Below the pieces are notes generated by a model. The model worked only from the letters and a program-made list of their open reading frames with translations. It did no database searches and was not told where the DNA came from. Shown here in pieces: positions 9,495 to 20,800 of a DNA stretch of 64,000 nucleotides; positions within the stretch are counted from its first letter, which is position 1; every line of letters begins with the position of its first letter. A program made the translations under genes and the position numbers. Origin of the DNA: Asterias amurensis (Eukaryota > Echinodermata > Asteroidea > Forcipulatida > Asteriidae); assembly GCF_032118995.1 (NCBI RefSeq), contig NC_092656.1, positions 18,416,694 to 18,480,693 of the forward strand, in the 5' to 3' direction.

Positions 9495-12400
9495 TCACTT
9501 ACTCATAGGGGCCTTCTCTCCCTTCCATAGCTCTTTAAGATCTACAGCACACCCAAGATCTCTTAGAGCAGCTTTGGCTTCATCTTCACAGTCACTGTTA
9601 GCTCTAGCTGCCTGGATTAAAGCCTCTGCTCCTAGCGCTACGATCGCAGAGCAATACTCTCTAGAACGGGCTACTAGATTACGCAGAGCCATACACGCTT
9701 GTTTCTGTAAATACAATCAAATACAACTAATTAAATCCCAAAAAATAGTCCATATTATTTACTTGACAGTGTCTCACTGTGTCTAATAATTTTGTTTATT
9801 TAAATAATTTATTTAACAATCAATAAATCACCAATCAACTAATCATCAACCAATCAATCATTCACTCATCAATCAGTCAATAGTTGATCGATTGATTTGA
9901 ATGCAAAGAACAGAAGATGCTGCAGATTATAATGTTTATTCAGTTTGATTAAAAACTCACATTTATTTCCATAAAAATATCTATTGATACAACACCAGAC
10001 GTCTGATACGCCTGTATACAGTGTCTTATGTATTCAATTGAAATCCTTTACCTGCATAGCTGGTACCTTGGGATGTATCTGCATTGCTTGTATAATAACT
10101 GGTGCCCATCCAGCTTCCATTACCATCTTACAATGTGAAGGGTTTCTTAGAGTGATAGCAGCCGAGGCAGCAAATCCTGCCTCACAGACCTGAGAGAGAA
10201 AGAAAACAAGACACTATCGATCACTCTAAACTACTAGACAGTACTCTAGGATTTTAAACTAATGGTGAGAGTTAGGTGAGGTTTGTGGTAGCACCGTGTG
10301 TAGATCTTTTGAGTCGTGTTGGTTCTGAAAATAACTGGTGGTTGGCAACTCAACGTTTCAATCAAGAGATCTGAAGACAATCTCAGCATCCCTGTAGAGT
10401 GTCGCGGCCGAGTGGTTAAGAGCATCGAATTCAAGTTCTGGTGCTAAGTCACCGGAGTGTGGATTCGAACCCCGGTCGTGACACTTGTGTCCTTGAGCAA
10501 GATACTTTACTATAATTGCTTCTCTTCACCCAGGGGCATAAATGGGTACCTGCGAGGTTGATAATTGTGAATGAAAAGCTTTCGGAGCGCCACGGCAGCT
10601 CGGGGCTGTATACTCCCTAATGGGAGCTGAGAAAGATTAAAGGGATGTTTATTGGCCCAATGACCACGGGACTAATGTAAAGCGCATTGATTCGGTTTAT
10701 TGTGAAATGCGCTATATGAGAACTTGTTATTACCATTACCGTTACCGTTACCGTTACCGTTACCGTTACCGCTACCGCTACCGCTACCGCTCCCGCTCCC
10801 GCTCCCGTTACCGTTACTGTTGTTATTATTATTGTTATTATTATTATTATTATCCCTAAGACCATCAAAGCATATTGAAAAAAAAAACACACAAACACTT
10901 TACTTACCCCTGCGTGTTTAATATGTCGACTCACAGCTTGTATAAGAATTAAAGCTCCTCCAGAATTCATGATAGCAACTTTGACTTGATCATTCCCAGC
11001 TATAGCCTTCAGCATGCTCATAACTTGTTTCACAATAGCCTAGGAGTGAAAGAATCAGTTAGTTTTTTTCAAGAATGGCTTTGGTTTTCAACATAGTATC
11101 TTTGTTTAACTTTTATTTAAAGTCACCTGGAAGTGGTATTTTTTTCAAAATAAAGCTTTTGTCACTAATATGTGTTTTGATGAGTGGAATGTGAATAAAC
11201 AGTTAACTAAGGTTTTAAAAAATCAGTTCTTATGTTATTAACAAATTTAAGAGTAGACCCCGACCCAAGAGGGCACTGTTCAGGACGTCAATCGAGGCAG
11301 ACTTTGCCTGTAATGCGTAGAGTAAACACAATTGCAAAGTACATGTACGGACCAAGTCGTGAGTTTGTACGTTTCAACAACAACATAATTTTGCCGACCA
11401 GGTGTATTGCTGCTGAACGCAGAAAAACACTTTTTGAAATGTACCAACTCACGACTTGGACGTACATGTACTTTGCACGTGTGTTTACTATACGCATTGC
11501 AGGCAAAGTCTGCCTCGATTGACGTCACAAAAGGGGTAGGCGGAGTCAGCCCCCAAACAACTTTATATATTTTTTAAACATATAAATCGTGACAAACAAT
11601 TACTAAAAAAATTGTTGTATTGTTCGTAAGCATATACTCTTATGTTTGAAAGAGAAAAAAATCTATATCCAGGTGACTTTAATCCTTTAAAATGTAAAAT
11701 CAGTAAATTATATTGCTTTAATAAATGAGTTATTACACAAAATGTGAAAACTAATATTGGCAAAGGGCCAACATTCAGTCACTCTGTGTTGTTTATTTCA
11801 AATGGGTGGCCCCATTTAGTGGAACAAACTAGTGAGTAGAAGCATAAAGACATGTGAACAAATACAGTCAATTTTCAAATACATAAAATGCATGACTAGG
11901 CCTACAAACAATTGACAATAGTTATTACAAATAGCACTGTACTAAATAGAGTAATCCAACAAACACAAATACAACAAATTATCATCAGGTCAGGAGTAGG
12001 GAATTCAAAGAGAGATGAATGCAAATCTTAAGACAATCAAAATCACACAGTATTCATAGTACATCAAACACATATCATGTCCTGGCTGGTATCCATCGGA
12101 ACACTTTAAAATACATCACAAAATATAACATAAATTATGCATAATTCAATTCAATTCATCAATATATACAGTTGTTTTCATAAAACTCAAACAAATATAA
12201 AAATATAAAAATTCACAGGTACAATGCAAGTTACATGGCTAAGTTATCAAAAACAACTATGTACCAATTATTTCACTTTGTTCATATCCATGTCAACAAC
12301 GAACATAAAGAAAATAGATTACACTTTAAGGCAGTGGACACTATTGGTAATTACTAAAAAAAAAATCAGCATAAAACCCTGCTCGGTAACGAGTAATGGG

Positions 12401-15400
12401 GAGAGGTTGATAGTATTAAAAATTGTGAGAAATGGCTCCCTCTGAAGTGACGTAGTTTTTGAGAAAGAGGTAATTTTCCACAAATTTGATTTCGAGACCT
12501 CAAGTTTAGAATTTGAGGTCTCGAAATCAAGCATCCGAAAGCACACAATTTCGTGTTGCACGGGTGTTTTTTTCTTTCATTAATATCTCGCAACTGCGCC
12601 GACCAATCGAGCTCAAATTTTCACAGGTTTGTTATTTTATGCATATGTTGAGATACACCAAGTGAGAAGACTCGTCTTAGACAATTACCAATAGTGTCCA
12701 CTGTCTTTAAGTAAGTTGACAAATAACAGTAGTTAAACTCTAATAGATTGTACATAGGTACAACATTTAGCATAATAATAATAATAATAATCCAGATTCA
12801 TATGGCACACTTATCCAGAAAACTTGATCAAGGCGCCTACAAAAGAAACAATGCATCACACTTAATTCTATTGATCCCTTACACAACTCGCTCCCCAAAA
12901 AGCCTGTCTGCCATTTTGGGAGTCAATTCCTAAAAGTAAATTTTGACACCCATAATGGTGGACCGTATAGGCGTCTGTAAAGTGTGCTCCATGTCTGGGA
13001 AAAGTTTCAATATTAATCAATGAGACAAATCAACAGAACTTTCCCCACAATGGACCCTTCCAATGAAATATGTTAATCACATTCACGTATGCGTACAGAC
13101 CCTGTTGGTTGGCAAACGCCATAGAGTTGTGCACTAAGCAGCTCACGTCTGCGTCACGCATCCATTAGCCGTGTACAAAACAGCGCAATGTTCCCTCATT
13201 TTGCCAACCAAAACGTTAGTGCGCACGCGCTATGTGCAATTTACATAATTCATGGGAAGGGTCTTTTCAAACCAACACCTACCTGACTATTGATGTGATC
13301 ATTCAATACTTGTAGGACGAGCTTCAATCCTCCAAGATCAACGATTTCTTGGCAGAATTCATTACGTACCGCTAACCTCCCAAGAGTTAAACTCAGATCA
13401 CCAGCAACAGATGCGTCTCCAACGTGGACTGTATCAAAAGATTAAATTACAAGTAAACAATTATCATAGCCAGTTACATAGTAGTTACAGGCTGGATGGC
13501 TTCGGACTGACACCCCTGAACAAAGATACTAACAAAAAAGGAGATCGCCAACATTCGGCCTAGATAGTTCAGTTGTAGAATGCTGGCATGTTAATCTGGA
13601 GGTGGCAGGTTCAAACCCGACTCAACTCAATTTATCTTTGTTCAACCCAAAGTTTGTTAATAGATGCCCAGTCAGTTTCCCTTGTGGTTTATAACTTGAT
13701 AAGTAGAATGTTACAATAACCAAATTTTCATACTCTCAAAGGCTGTACGTTTCAATTGATATTTTAAAAAACCTTCAGAGACCACACCAGAACTCTACCC
13801 AAAATATTCTGATTAAAGTTATTCTTATAGGAAGAAGGTGCTCTCCAAGTCAAATTTATGTCTTTCTTAAGAACAATGTATTGATTTATAAAGGATGAGA
13901 GCCAAGTAGACTTACTTTTCAGGGTGTCTAGAATTGTTTTTAACGCTCCAGCTTCTACTATCATCTTAGCATGATCATGAGCTTTGCCAAATGGAACACG
14001 AACATCATCATCATTGGTCAAGACACGCAGAGCTCCACAAGCTTCCTTAATCACCTCCTTAGACTGGTTGTTTTCTTGAATTACTCCCATTAATAATGTA
14101 ATCAGATCAGCTTTGACAAAACCTCGCCTATTCATCTCATGCATTATGCATGAGAGGCGGACAGTCCTGACGCACGATTTGGTGATTACTTCTGATGTCA
14201 CATCTTCTTTAAGGATGTTACACAGCATGTCGATTCCCTCTGTATCCATCAAGTCTGGTTGGCCGTTCAATAAAGCAGACAATGTATCAAGTACAATAGG
14301 CAGCATCGTCGCATCCTTACGATATTTCTGCACCAAATACTTCATCGTTGGAAAAGCCTTGTTGCCGCCTGCCGCAATACGATGAGAAATGTCAATGCTA
14401 CATTCTGCTGAGAATTTGACGAGAGCTGCTTGAATCGTTTTCTCATCTGTAATGACTCCTGGTAAGACTTCATTGAGCTCATCTAAGGATTGGAGGACTG
14501 GATGTCTGCTAGATGAACCATTTTCACCGTCCGCTTTTGGAACTGCTTTAATTATGTTGATTAAATCAACACCTGCAATATGTCAGATAAAAAAACACAA
14601 AATAAACCATGTAACTAGTATTAGTAATTCCTTTGTTTCATTTTTATTGTAAATATTAAAGAAACCTCGCACAGTCACAGAGAAAGCACAATATGTTCAT
14701 ACTTATTTTCATTTAAGTATAATTTTCATTGAAGACAGTGCAAGAAGTAGTTTTTACCGGGAAAATGAAATGGACTGTACAGTTTAATTAATTGGATAAC
14801 TTTCCGTATGGCGCCACCACATTTTCACTCATTTTTACAAAAAGGGATATCTCATTGTCATTGAGGTAAATTAGATACTATATTATTTCATATCGATTGA
14901 AAAAGTGGTTGCACCATACAGAAACTTTTCTGATTAATTTATCTGGATCTGGATATAAACATCAAATTTTGACAACCAGTTAGGCCTATAGTTATACTAG
15001 TAGTAGCCCTACTGCACTAGTCTAGACTAGTAACGGAAAAGTTTCCGTATGGCGCCACCACTTTTTCATTCGAAATGAAATAATATAGTATCTAATTTAC
15101 CTCAATGAGGTATCCCTTTTTGTAAAAATGAGTGAAAAAGTGGTGGCGCCATACGGAAAGTTATCCCTAGTAACTGTTAGTTATACAGTGCTAAGTATAC
15201 AGTGCGGAAAAGTTTCCGTATGGCGCCACCACTTTTTCATTCGATATGAAATAATATAGTATCTAATTTACCTCAATGAGATATCCCTTTTTGTAAAAAT
15301 GAGTGAAAAAGTGGTGGCGCCATACGGAAAGTTATCCTACAGTGCTAACACACATCGGTGTATACTGTATGGGTGAAAACCAAAATTAATATTCTTTTTC

Positions 15401-15780
15401 CCAATGCTGAATGCAAATTTAACATCTATTATATCTAGTAACTATTAGTAATGTATCTGGGCGTTGCACCCCTTCTCCAAAATGTTGACATCTGTGGTCG
15501 TAGTGGTGGTAGTTACTACTAGTAGTTTTAAGCTAGAAAGGCACACGACCGAAGATGTCAAAATTGTGAGAGAAAAAGTGCAGCCGCGAGCATTATGTCT
15601 TGACAATTGACTGGGGTGATCGTGACTGGGTAATTTTGGGCTCATCCAAAAATAAACACCTTGTGATTTGAACTGTTCCACTGCATCATTTAACGCCTCC
15701 TCTGGTGACATTTCAAACTCCTCGATGTTCTCCTTCACAACAGCATCAAAGGTATCCTGGGTTATTCGCTTGGCTGTCAT
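9495..15780 (-). CDS. ARMC6: Armadillo repeat-containing protein 6 (six coding exons)
   Basis: Exons in coding order are 15780-15660, 14572-13916, 13428-13283, 11039-10908, 10189-10052 and 9704-9495, 467 aa in all. Every junction has GT-AG borders and keeps frame. The N-terminus ([15 protein letters not shown], then [14 protein letters not shown]) and the next exon start ([13 protein letters not shown]) match the known ARMC6 pattern. So do the central [20 protein letters not shown] and the C-terminal [16 protein letters not shown]. The body is armadillo helical repeats; vertebrate ARMC6 is about 500 aa. Its exact cellular role is not well established. The first exon would stay open past its donor, but the spliced form restores the family sequence. 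The introns hold SINEs, MITEs and the palindromic family C cluster. Confidence 0.93.
10300..10395 (-). repeat. Dispersed repeat with hammerhead-like core (relic)
   Basis: Read on the minus strand: CTGAGATTGTCTTCAGATC..., then GATTGAAACGTTGAG and later a TTTTCAGAACC stretch. The same arrangement recurs at 17640 and 22770. The CTGA..., hairpin, GAAAC order resembles the hammerhead ribozymes carried by Penelope-like elements. Core bases have drifted, so this is a remnant at best. Confidence 0.4.
10396..10735 (+). mobile_element. tRNA-derived SINE, family S1, copy 1
   Basis: The 5' head is tRNA-like (Ser/Leu type), with A box GGCCGAGTGGTTAAGAGC and B box GGATTCGAACCCC. A body follows with CCTTGAGCAAGATACTTTAC and CACCCAGGGGCATAAATGG, shared with the copies at 57610 and 47060. 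Its 3' end runs into a microsatellite. It lies in an ARMC6 intron, antisense to the gene. Confidence 0.85.
10731..10856 (+). repeat. Compound microsatellite at SINE tail
   Basis: Successive blocks of TTACCG, CTACCG, CTCCCG, TTACCG and then TTATTA units, beginning where the SINE ends. Low-complexity frames of Leu-Pro or Asn/Gly-Ser repeats across it are artefacts. Confidence 0.9.
11121..11678. mobile_element. TTAA-flanked foldback element with inner palindrome
   Basis: The ends are AGTCACCTGG and its inverse, between TTAA sites 11117-11120 and 11679-11682 (558 bp). An inner inverted repeat (about 11280-11360 against 11445-11530) shares blocks such as AATCGAGGCAGACTTTGCCT and GTACATGTAC. It lies in an ARMC6 intron. 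Confidence 0.75.
12330..12706. mobile_element. Family A MITE, copy 4 (TTAA)
   Basis: TTAA flanks at 12326-12329 and 12707-12710, with one terminal A lost on the left. Same arrangement as the other family A copies; in an ARMC6 intron. Confidence 0.85.
13556..13665 (+). mobile_element. tRNA-derived SINE, family S3, copy 1
   Basis: tRNA-like head with A-box-like TAGTTCAGTTGTAGAATG and B-box-like GGTTCAAACCC, followed by TTTATCTTTGTTCAACCCAA. That tail is shared with the copy at 45628. Confidence 0.6.
14794..14930 (-). repeat. Family C palindromic element, copy 1
   Basis: About 135 bp. Arms of about 30 bp contain TTTCCGTATGGCGCCACCAC and its inverse, around a conserved middle (GGTAAATTAGATACTA, read on one strand). 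Copies 2 and 3 in the same ARMC6 intron lie in the opposite orientation. No known superfamily recognised. Confidence 0.75.
15034..15166 (+). repeat. Family C palindromic element, copy 2
   Basis: Starts CGGAAAAGTTTCCGTATGG and ends CCATACGGAAAGTTATCC, with the same middle as copy 1. The three copies in this intron lie within 550 bp. Confidence 0.8.
15205..15337 (+). repeat. Family C palindromic element, copy 3
   Basis: Nearly identical to copy 2 and the same length, 38 bp downstream of it. This suggests local duplication or repeated recent insertion. Confidence 0.8.
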
Positions 15781-17639
15781 TTTAAAGCAATTTTATGTTA
15801 CTTTTTGTGTCTAACTTTACTCAATTCGAGGTTTCTGTTGCATGGGTACACTTAACATTAACAGCGCCACCTGTAGTTCATTACTTAATAAAGGAAAGCG
15901 CCCTCTCTTGGCGAATAGTCCTCATGTTATTCTGACAACAGGAACTTCCATCCGATGACCCTCTATACTAGGCCAGAAAAAAAACGTTTGCAGGCATTTT
16001 GATAACATCCACCATTCACTCATAAAGTTTGACTATGGAGAAACATCATTTGCTGATTTTTTACAAATTTTATCAATAGGCCTAAATATTGTCGACTCAG
16101 GAGTCAGAAATGTTTAAAAATTATTGGTCCCCTGGGAGCGCCAACATCATAGTGTGCTTATAGGGGAGACTCGTTGGGTTGGGCACAGAGAATGCTTTCC
16201 TCCGTGTAGATAATCTTTTCAACTCCAACCAACGTACCATCCCTCTTTGCCGAACCGAAAGATACAAAAAGCCAATAATCATTCTTATCATTATACGTTT
16301 TGTAAGTAGATATCTTTTATTCTTTGTTTCATTGGTTTTTGCACGTCACTAACTTCACACCTTTTTTTTCAATTCAGATGTAGGCCTATATTCGGCCCCT
16401 GGGCTGCGGGATTTGAATTTTTGTAAAAAGCTAATAATTTGATGTTAGAGGTCTATACTTATCAGTAGGCCCTATTCAAACCCAGAAATAAAGCTACTAA
16501 TAGCCTACAATCCAGGGTCCAGGCTCTGTACAAGCCTAGGGTTTTTCCTGGTGCCCTCCTCTTTTCACCCTTTGTTCGTTTTTCGTGTATGTTTTATGTA
16601 TATTTATTGTGATATTTGGAAATAAAAAACAAACAAACAAACAAACAAACAAACAAACAAACAAACAAACAAACAAACAATCAAGCTTACACATTAAGTT
16701 TTATTTATAAAATTCATATACCGTGTCGGACCAATACACACACATTAATGTACAATCTTATAAACGGGATAAAATATCCATGCTAAACAAAATGAAAATG
16801 GAAAATAGTAAGCAAGAAGAATAATGCTCATCGAGTGGAATACAATGGTTGCGCGTCTTTTCTATTTCTTCTTGCAAAATAATAATTCATATCCATAAGA
16901 ATGTTGTAAAATCAAAGCGCTTAATAAAATAAAAAAAAAACTTATTGTGACCCTGATGAAGTTATCTTGAGGACTTTAAGACGTATAGTTCTTTTAAAAT
17001 TTAACAACTGAGTAAATTTGTAAAGAATTTTCAGTCATGATCAATCATGATATACTCTGTATACAAATGTAACAATACATAAACAAATAAACAAGCAGGA
17101 CGTTGTAAACATTAGTTTGTCATTAATTCACGTTTCGAACCACCTGAAAGACTCGGCTTCTTATTGTTTATTTGTGCGACGATAGAAGAAACTAAAGTAG
17201 ACCTAAACAACTTATTTGATGCAAGAATTGTAGATTCTTGTTAAGCGTTATAGTACTCAGCGAAATTATAAAAATAACACATTATTCTGCAAAGCACCTC
17301 AGAACCCCTAGCATATCAATTTGCTTGGATGAATTATTGTCCAACCTTTTCTAAATAGCTACAAAATAAAGAAGTTCGGCAAATCCCATATTATGAGAAG
17401 AGACGCGTGTAACTCAGAGTCATCATGGTGCAATATTATTGTATATACATGTCCGTAATAGGGAAATAATTTTTGTCAAAATGTCTTAATTTATTTTAAA
17501 AGTGTCATGTTGATTGAGATGTTCGGTTACACTTTGTTTTTTAATTCACACACATAGCTGATTTTTTTGAGATAAAAATAGTAGGCCCCTAAACAAAAAG
17601 TAGAATTTGAATTTTGCATTGTGAGAGTATCATTAGGCG
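15781..17639. other. ARMC6 upstream region / STRA6-A 3' flank
   Basis: Holds the ARMC6 promoter side (from 15781) and the tail-end flank of STRA6-A. An (AAAC)n tract lies at about 16627-16680. No further gene recognised. Confidence 0.5.
16627..16680. repeat. (CAAA)n microsatellite
   Basis: About 13 perfect four-base units. Confidence 0.95.
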
Positions 17640-17755
17640 ATGTGTAATCTCTTTGGAGTAAATTTGGTTCTAGAAGAACCAGTGGTTGACAGTCAGAGCA
17701 TACTGATCGAAACATTGAGTTAACAACCACCGTATTTTCAGATCTACCATGCACT
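17640..17755 (+). repeat. Dispersed repeat with hammerhead-like stem
   Basis: Contains TCAGAGCATACTGATCGAAAC, a short hairpin followed by GAAAC, then GAGTTAACAACCACCG. Related to 22770-22940 and to the inverted copy at 10300. It lies just past the STRA6-A stop codon. Confidence 0.45.
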
Positions 17756-17825
17756 AATACTCAAAATAGACTTTCCTCAACAGCTCATTAGCCAACTGTC
17801 ATAAAATTAAAAGCAACGCCAATTA

Positions 17826-20800
17826 TTATATATCTGTTTCTGTGCTATTATTTTCAAGTTTCAAGACGACACCACCAGAGTTGATATCAGTCCTTCTGGC
17901 GGATTGCTTCTCACCATCCCTGCCAGATGCTCCTACCAGAAGAGGGTCATTCTCATTCGGAGAAAGGGGCGAGTTTCTCGGAGATGTGACGTCAGACAAG
18001 TCCGTTTCCTTAGGTACCGTTTTCTTGGCTGGGGGTTTGATATGGACGAACGTCTCGATCGGAACACTAGAGGGCACTTTTTCTGCTTCTTGATTTGTCA
18101 TCAAATGATCACGATCGGATTTATACAGTAGAGGAGACATTGTGTTCAGCCAAGCATACTGTATCAAGGGAGAAGAAGACATTACATGCAGTGAAATAAT
18201 TGACTACAAAATTAAGTTGGTTAATCAAGCGTAGATAAGCCTACAAGTTTTCTTTTCACTTCACTTTTCTCTAGAACCTGAGCCAATATAACTACACAAT
18301 GATGTGACACAAAAACTTGTATACGATCACGTAACCAAAAAGTAAAGTCAGTTTGATTGGTCTTACTGCTGGAGACTTTCTGGCGGAAGCGTTTTATTCA
18401 TTTGCGTCTAGGCTACGATTAGTTAGAGCAAGAACTAAGTTTAGGCGTAGCCCACGCTGCAAAAGACCTGCCATTTCATAATGACGTAACAAGACCAAAA
18501 ACAGCACTCCCACTGAAGGCCAATGCAAGTAGCCTTAATACCGAGTTTAAAATCCTCATAGACATAATGCACTATCCAATACTGTGGCTGTAATTCCAAT
18601 GTTGTTAAAAGATAGTGGTGCCGAGTAGGCCTACGTGCAGTAGGCTTAACAGGAAATTTTAAGAAGAAATTAACAACCGCAGACAAACGAGGTATTTAAA
18701 GTTAGCATGCAAATGAGGAGTCCAATTTGTGCAAGGCCAAAAATGGCGCTGGTTGCTCTATTTGTTGTTATGAATCGATACTACTCACACAATCCTACAG
18801 CATGCAGATACAGGCAAGACAACGTCCAAGACACCAAGATTGCAGATAGAAGCAGGCAGACTAATGAAGCAAGCAGACAATCAGCAGAAAGACAAATAAA
18901 ATATCCATACTTTACCTTGGCTCACCTTAACCAAACCATGATCAGTCTTATCTCTTGACTCCTCTTGCACTTGTTGAAGCTCAGGAAGAATAGGCACCCG
19001 ATTGATAGTCAGTGCTCTGTTTCTCATTAGTGTGATGGCAACAAACCAACGGTTGCGGGCTCGACGCGACTTCACTTCAGAGGTGCTTTTGGTTGGAGAT
19101 GATTTTTTCTGACCTGTAGTTAAAATGTCGTTGTTATTAATTATTACCAACACATAAAAATAGTGAATGGCCTGACGTTTCGGATCTTCTAGGGTCTTTC
19201 TTTGATTTTAGCCTTCGAGAAAACCTCTGTTTGCATTTATACATAACAATGTTCTTTTGGTTGGTACAGCGGTCGCAACAGCTAATTCTATTTTGCCTAT
19301 TACCAATAAAACCAACCGTTTACTTAAAACTGCAAAACCACTCCGATTGCCTCTTAACTGACCTTCTTCTACGATGTCAAATGTCTTGTAGCTTGTGAGT
19401 TGTGGTGATGTGAACTTGTTCTTGCCAATGGACTTCCATAATAAATGACAAAACGTGATCACCACAGGATGGGTGTGGGCCACCTCCAGTTGAATAAACC
19501 CAATATAGGCTTTAAAACCTGCAATGGGTAAAAAATCAAATCAAACAGAAAATGTCACTACTTAACAAATGAATCGATATGGCAGTTTGAAAGTTAGAAA
19601 CATTTGAGTTTTTAAAGAAAACTAACCAATTGAATACACCGGTTGTGGTGCACAAAAGATGATCCTGACTTGATATTTATTTGCGAGTAGAAGTGGATAC
19701 GAAATTTGCGAGTCACATGACCATTCTGTCGTGACACCTTGCCCCACATTCTAAAGAACCTTTTCAATTTGTTTCTGTATATAAGTAAAACGGAGTTTTA
19801 ATCCCTTATTCATTGCTTATTCATTCCTTATTCTCACTTGCCAGTTTTCATTCAACAGTGGCAGTGTATTTCAAATAAGTCCGATTAAGGTTAGTGTCTG
19901 TATTTTTATTTGGGTTCTTATTCCTTGGACTAAACATGCTTTACCTGGATCCCAAAGTTCCCATCCACGCATTAAGGTACACCGATCAATCCGACCAATG
20001 AACAAAACGCCGAATACTACTGCCTTGAGAATCCTCATAAGACAGGATACCAGACCAAGAAGGACGTTCATAAACAGCGTGATGTAAACAGTGACGTTGT
20101 AGGCTCGCCTTAAAAAACGAGAATGACAATAGTTATTGCAAAGTTATTTCATAATTATTGTTGTCAGCTGAATCCTACACAGTTGATATAAAAAACTGTA
20201 AAATTATTATAATAAAAAAAAAACGCTCAAAAGAAGGAAATATTTTCAGAAAATGTAAAAAACTACACGAAAATAATGTGGAACAAACCCATTTCTGAGT
20301 CAACATAATAATAACAGTTTCAGGGCTGGGTCACTTGCCCCAAAGTCTGGTACAAAAGTTTGTACTTTGCCAAAATATATCAAGAATTCGCTAACCTATT
20401 GTTCAGACTCAAATGTATTGTCTTCTTTTTCTTCTTCTTTTTATCTTCTTCGTCAGCTTGAAGAAAAGCTAATCGAGACAGAAATACTTGGGCGTAGTAC
20501 AAAATGAGACCAACCACAAAGCTCAACCTGTGTATATAATCATGTCAGAATCAAAAGATAAATACACAATGACATACCAGCTACTGCACTAAAACACACA
20601 TCTACTTCTGAGTAGGCTTCAACAAAGTCAACAAGATATTACATAATCGATATTTACATCCAAGTTAATGAACAATATTTTTTGGGATTAATACTGAATC
20701 TGAAAAGTATTGACATAGTATGTCATTTTGTCCTGAAATATTTATGAATGTATAAATAAAATTTAAAATAAAATTTAAAATTGTCAAAATCAAAATAAAT

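Noticed and set aside
10617-11033. 138-codon minus-strand frame across the ARMC6 exon at 10908-11039
   Set aside because: Only its first 44 codons are coding (an ARMC6 exon); the rest runs through the donor into a microsatellite and SINE.
11232-11528. Overlapping 72-96 codon frames on both strands
   Set aside because: They arise from the inner palindrome of the TTAA element at 11121-11678.
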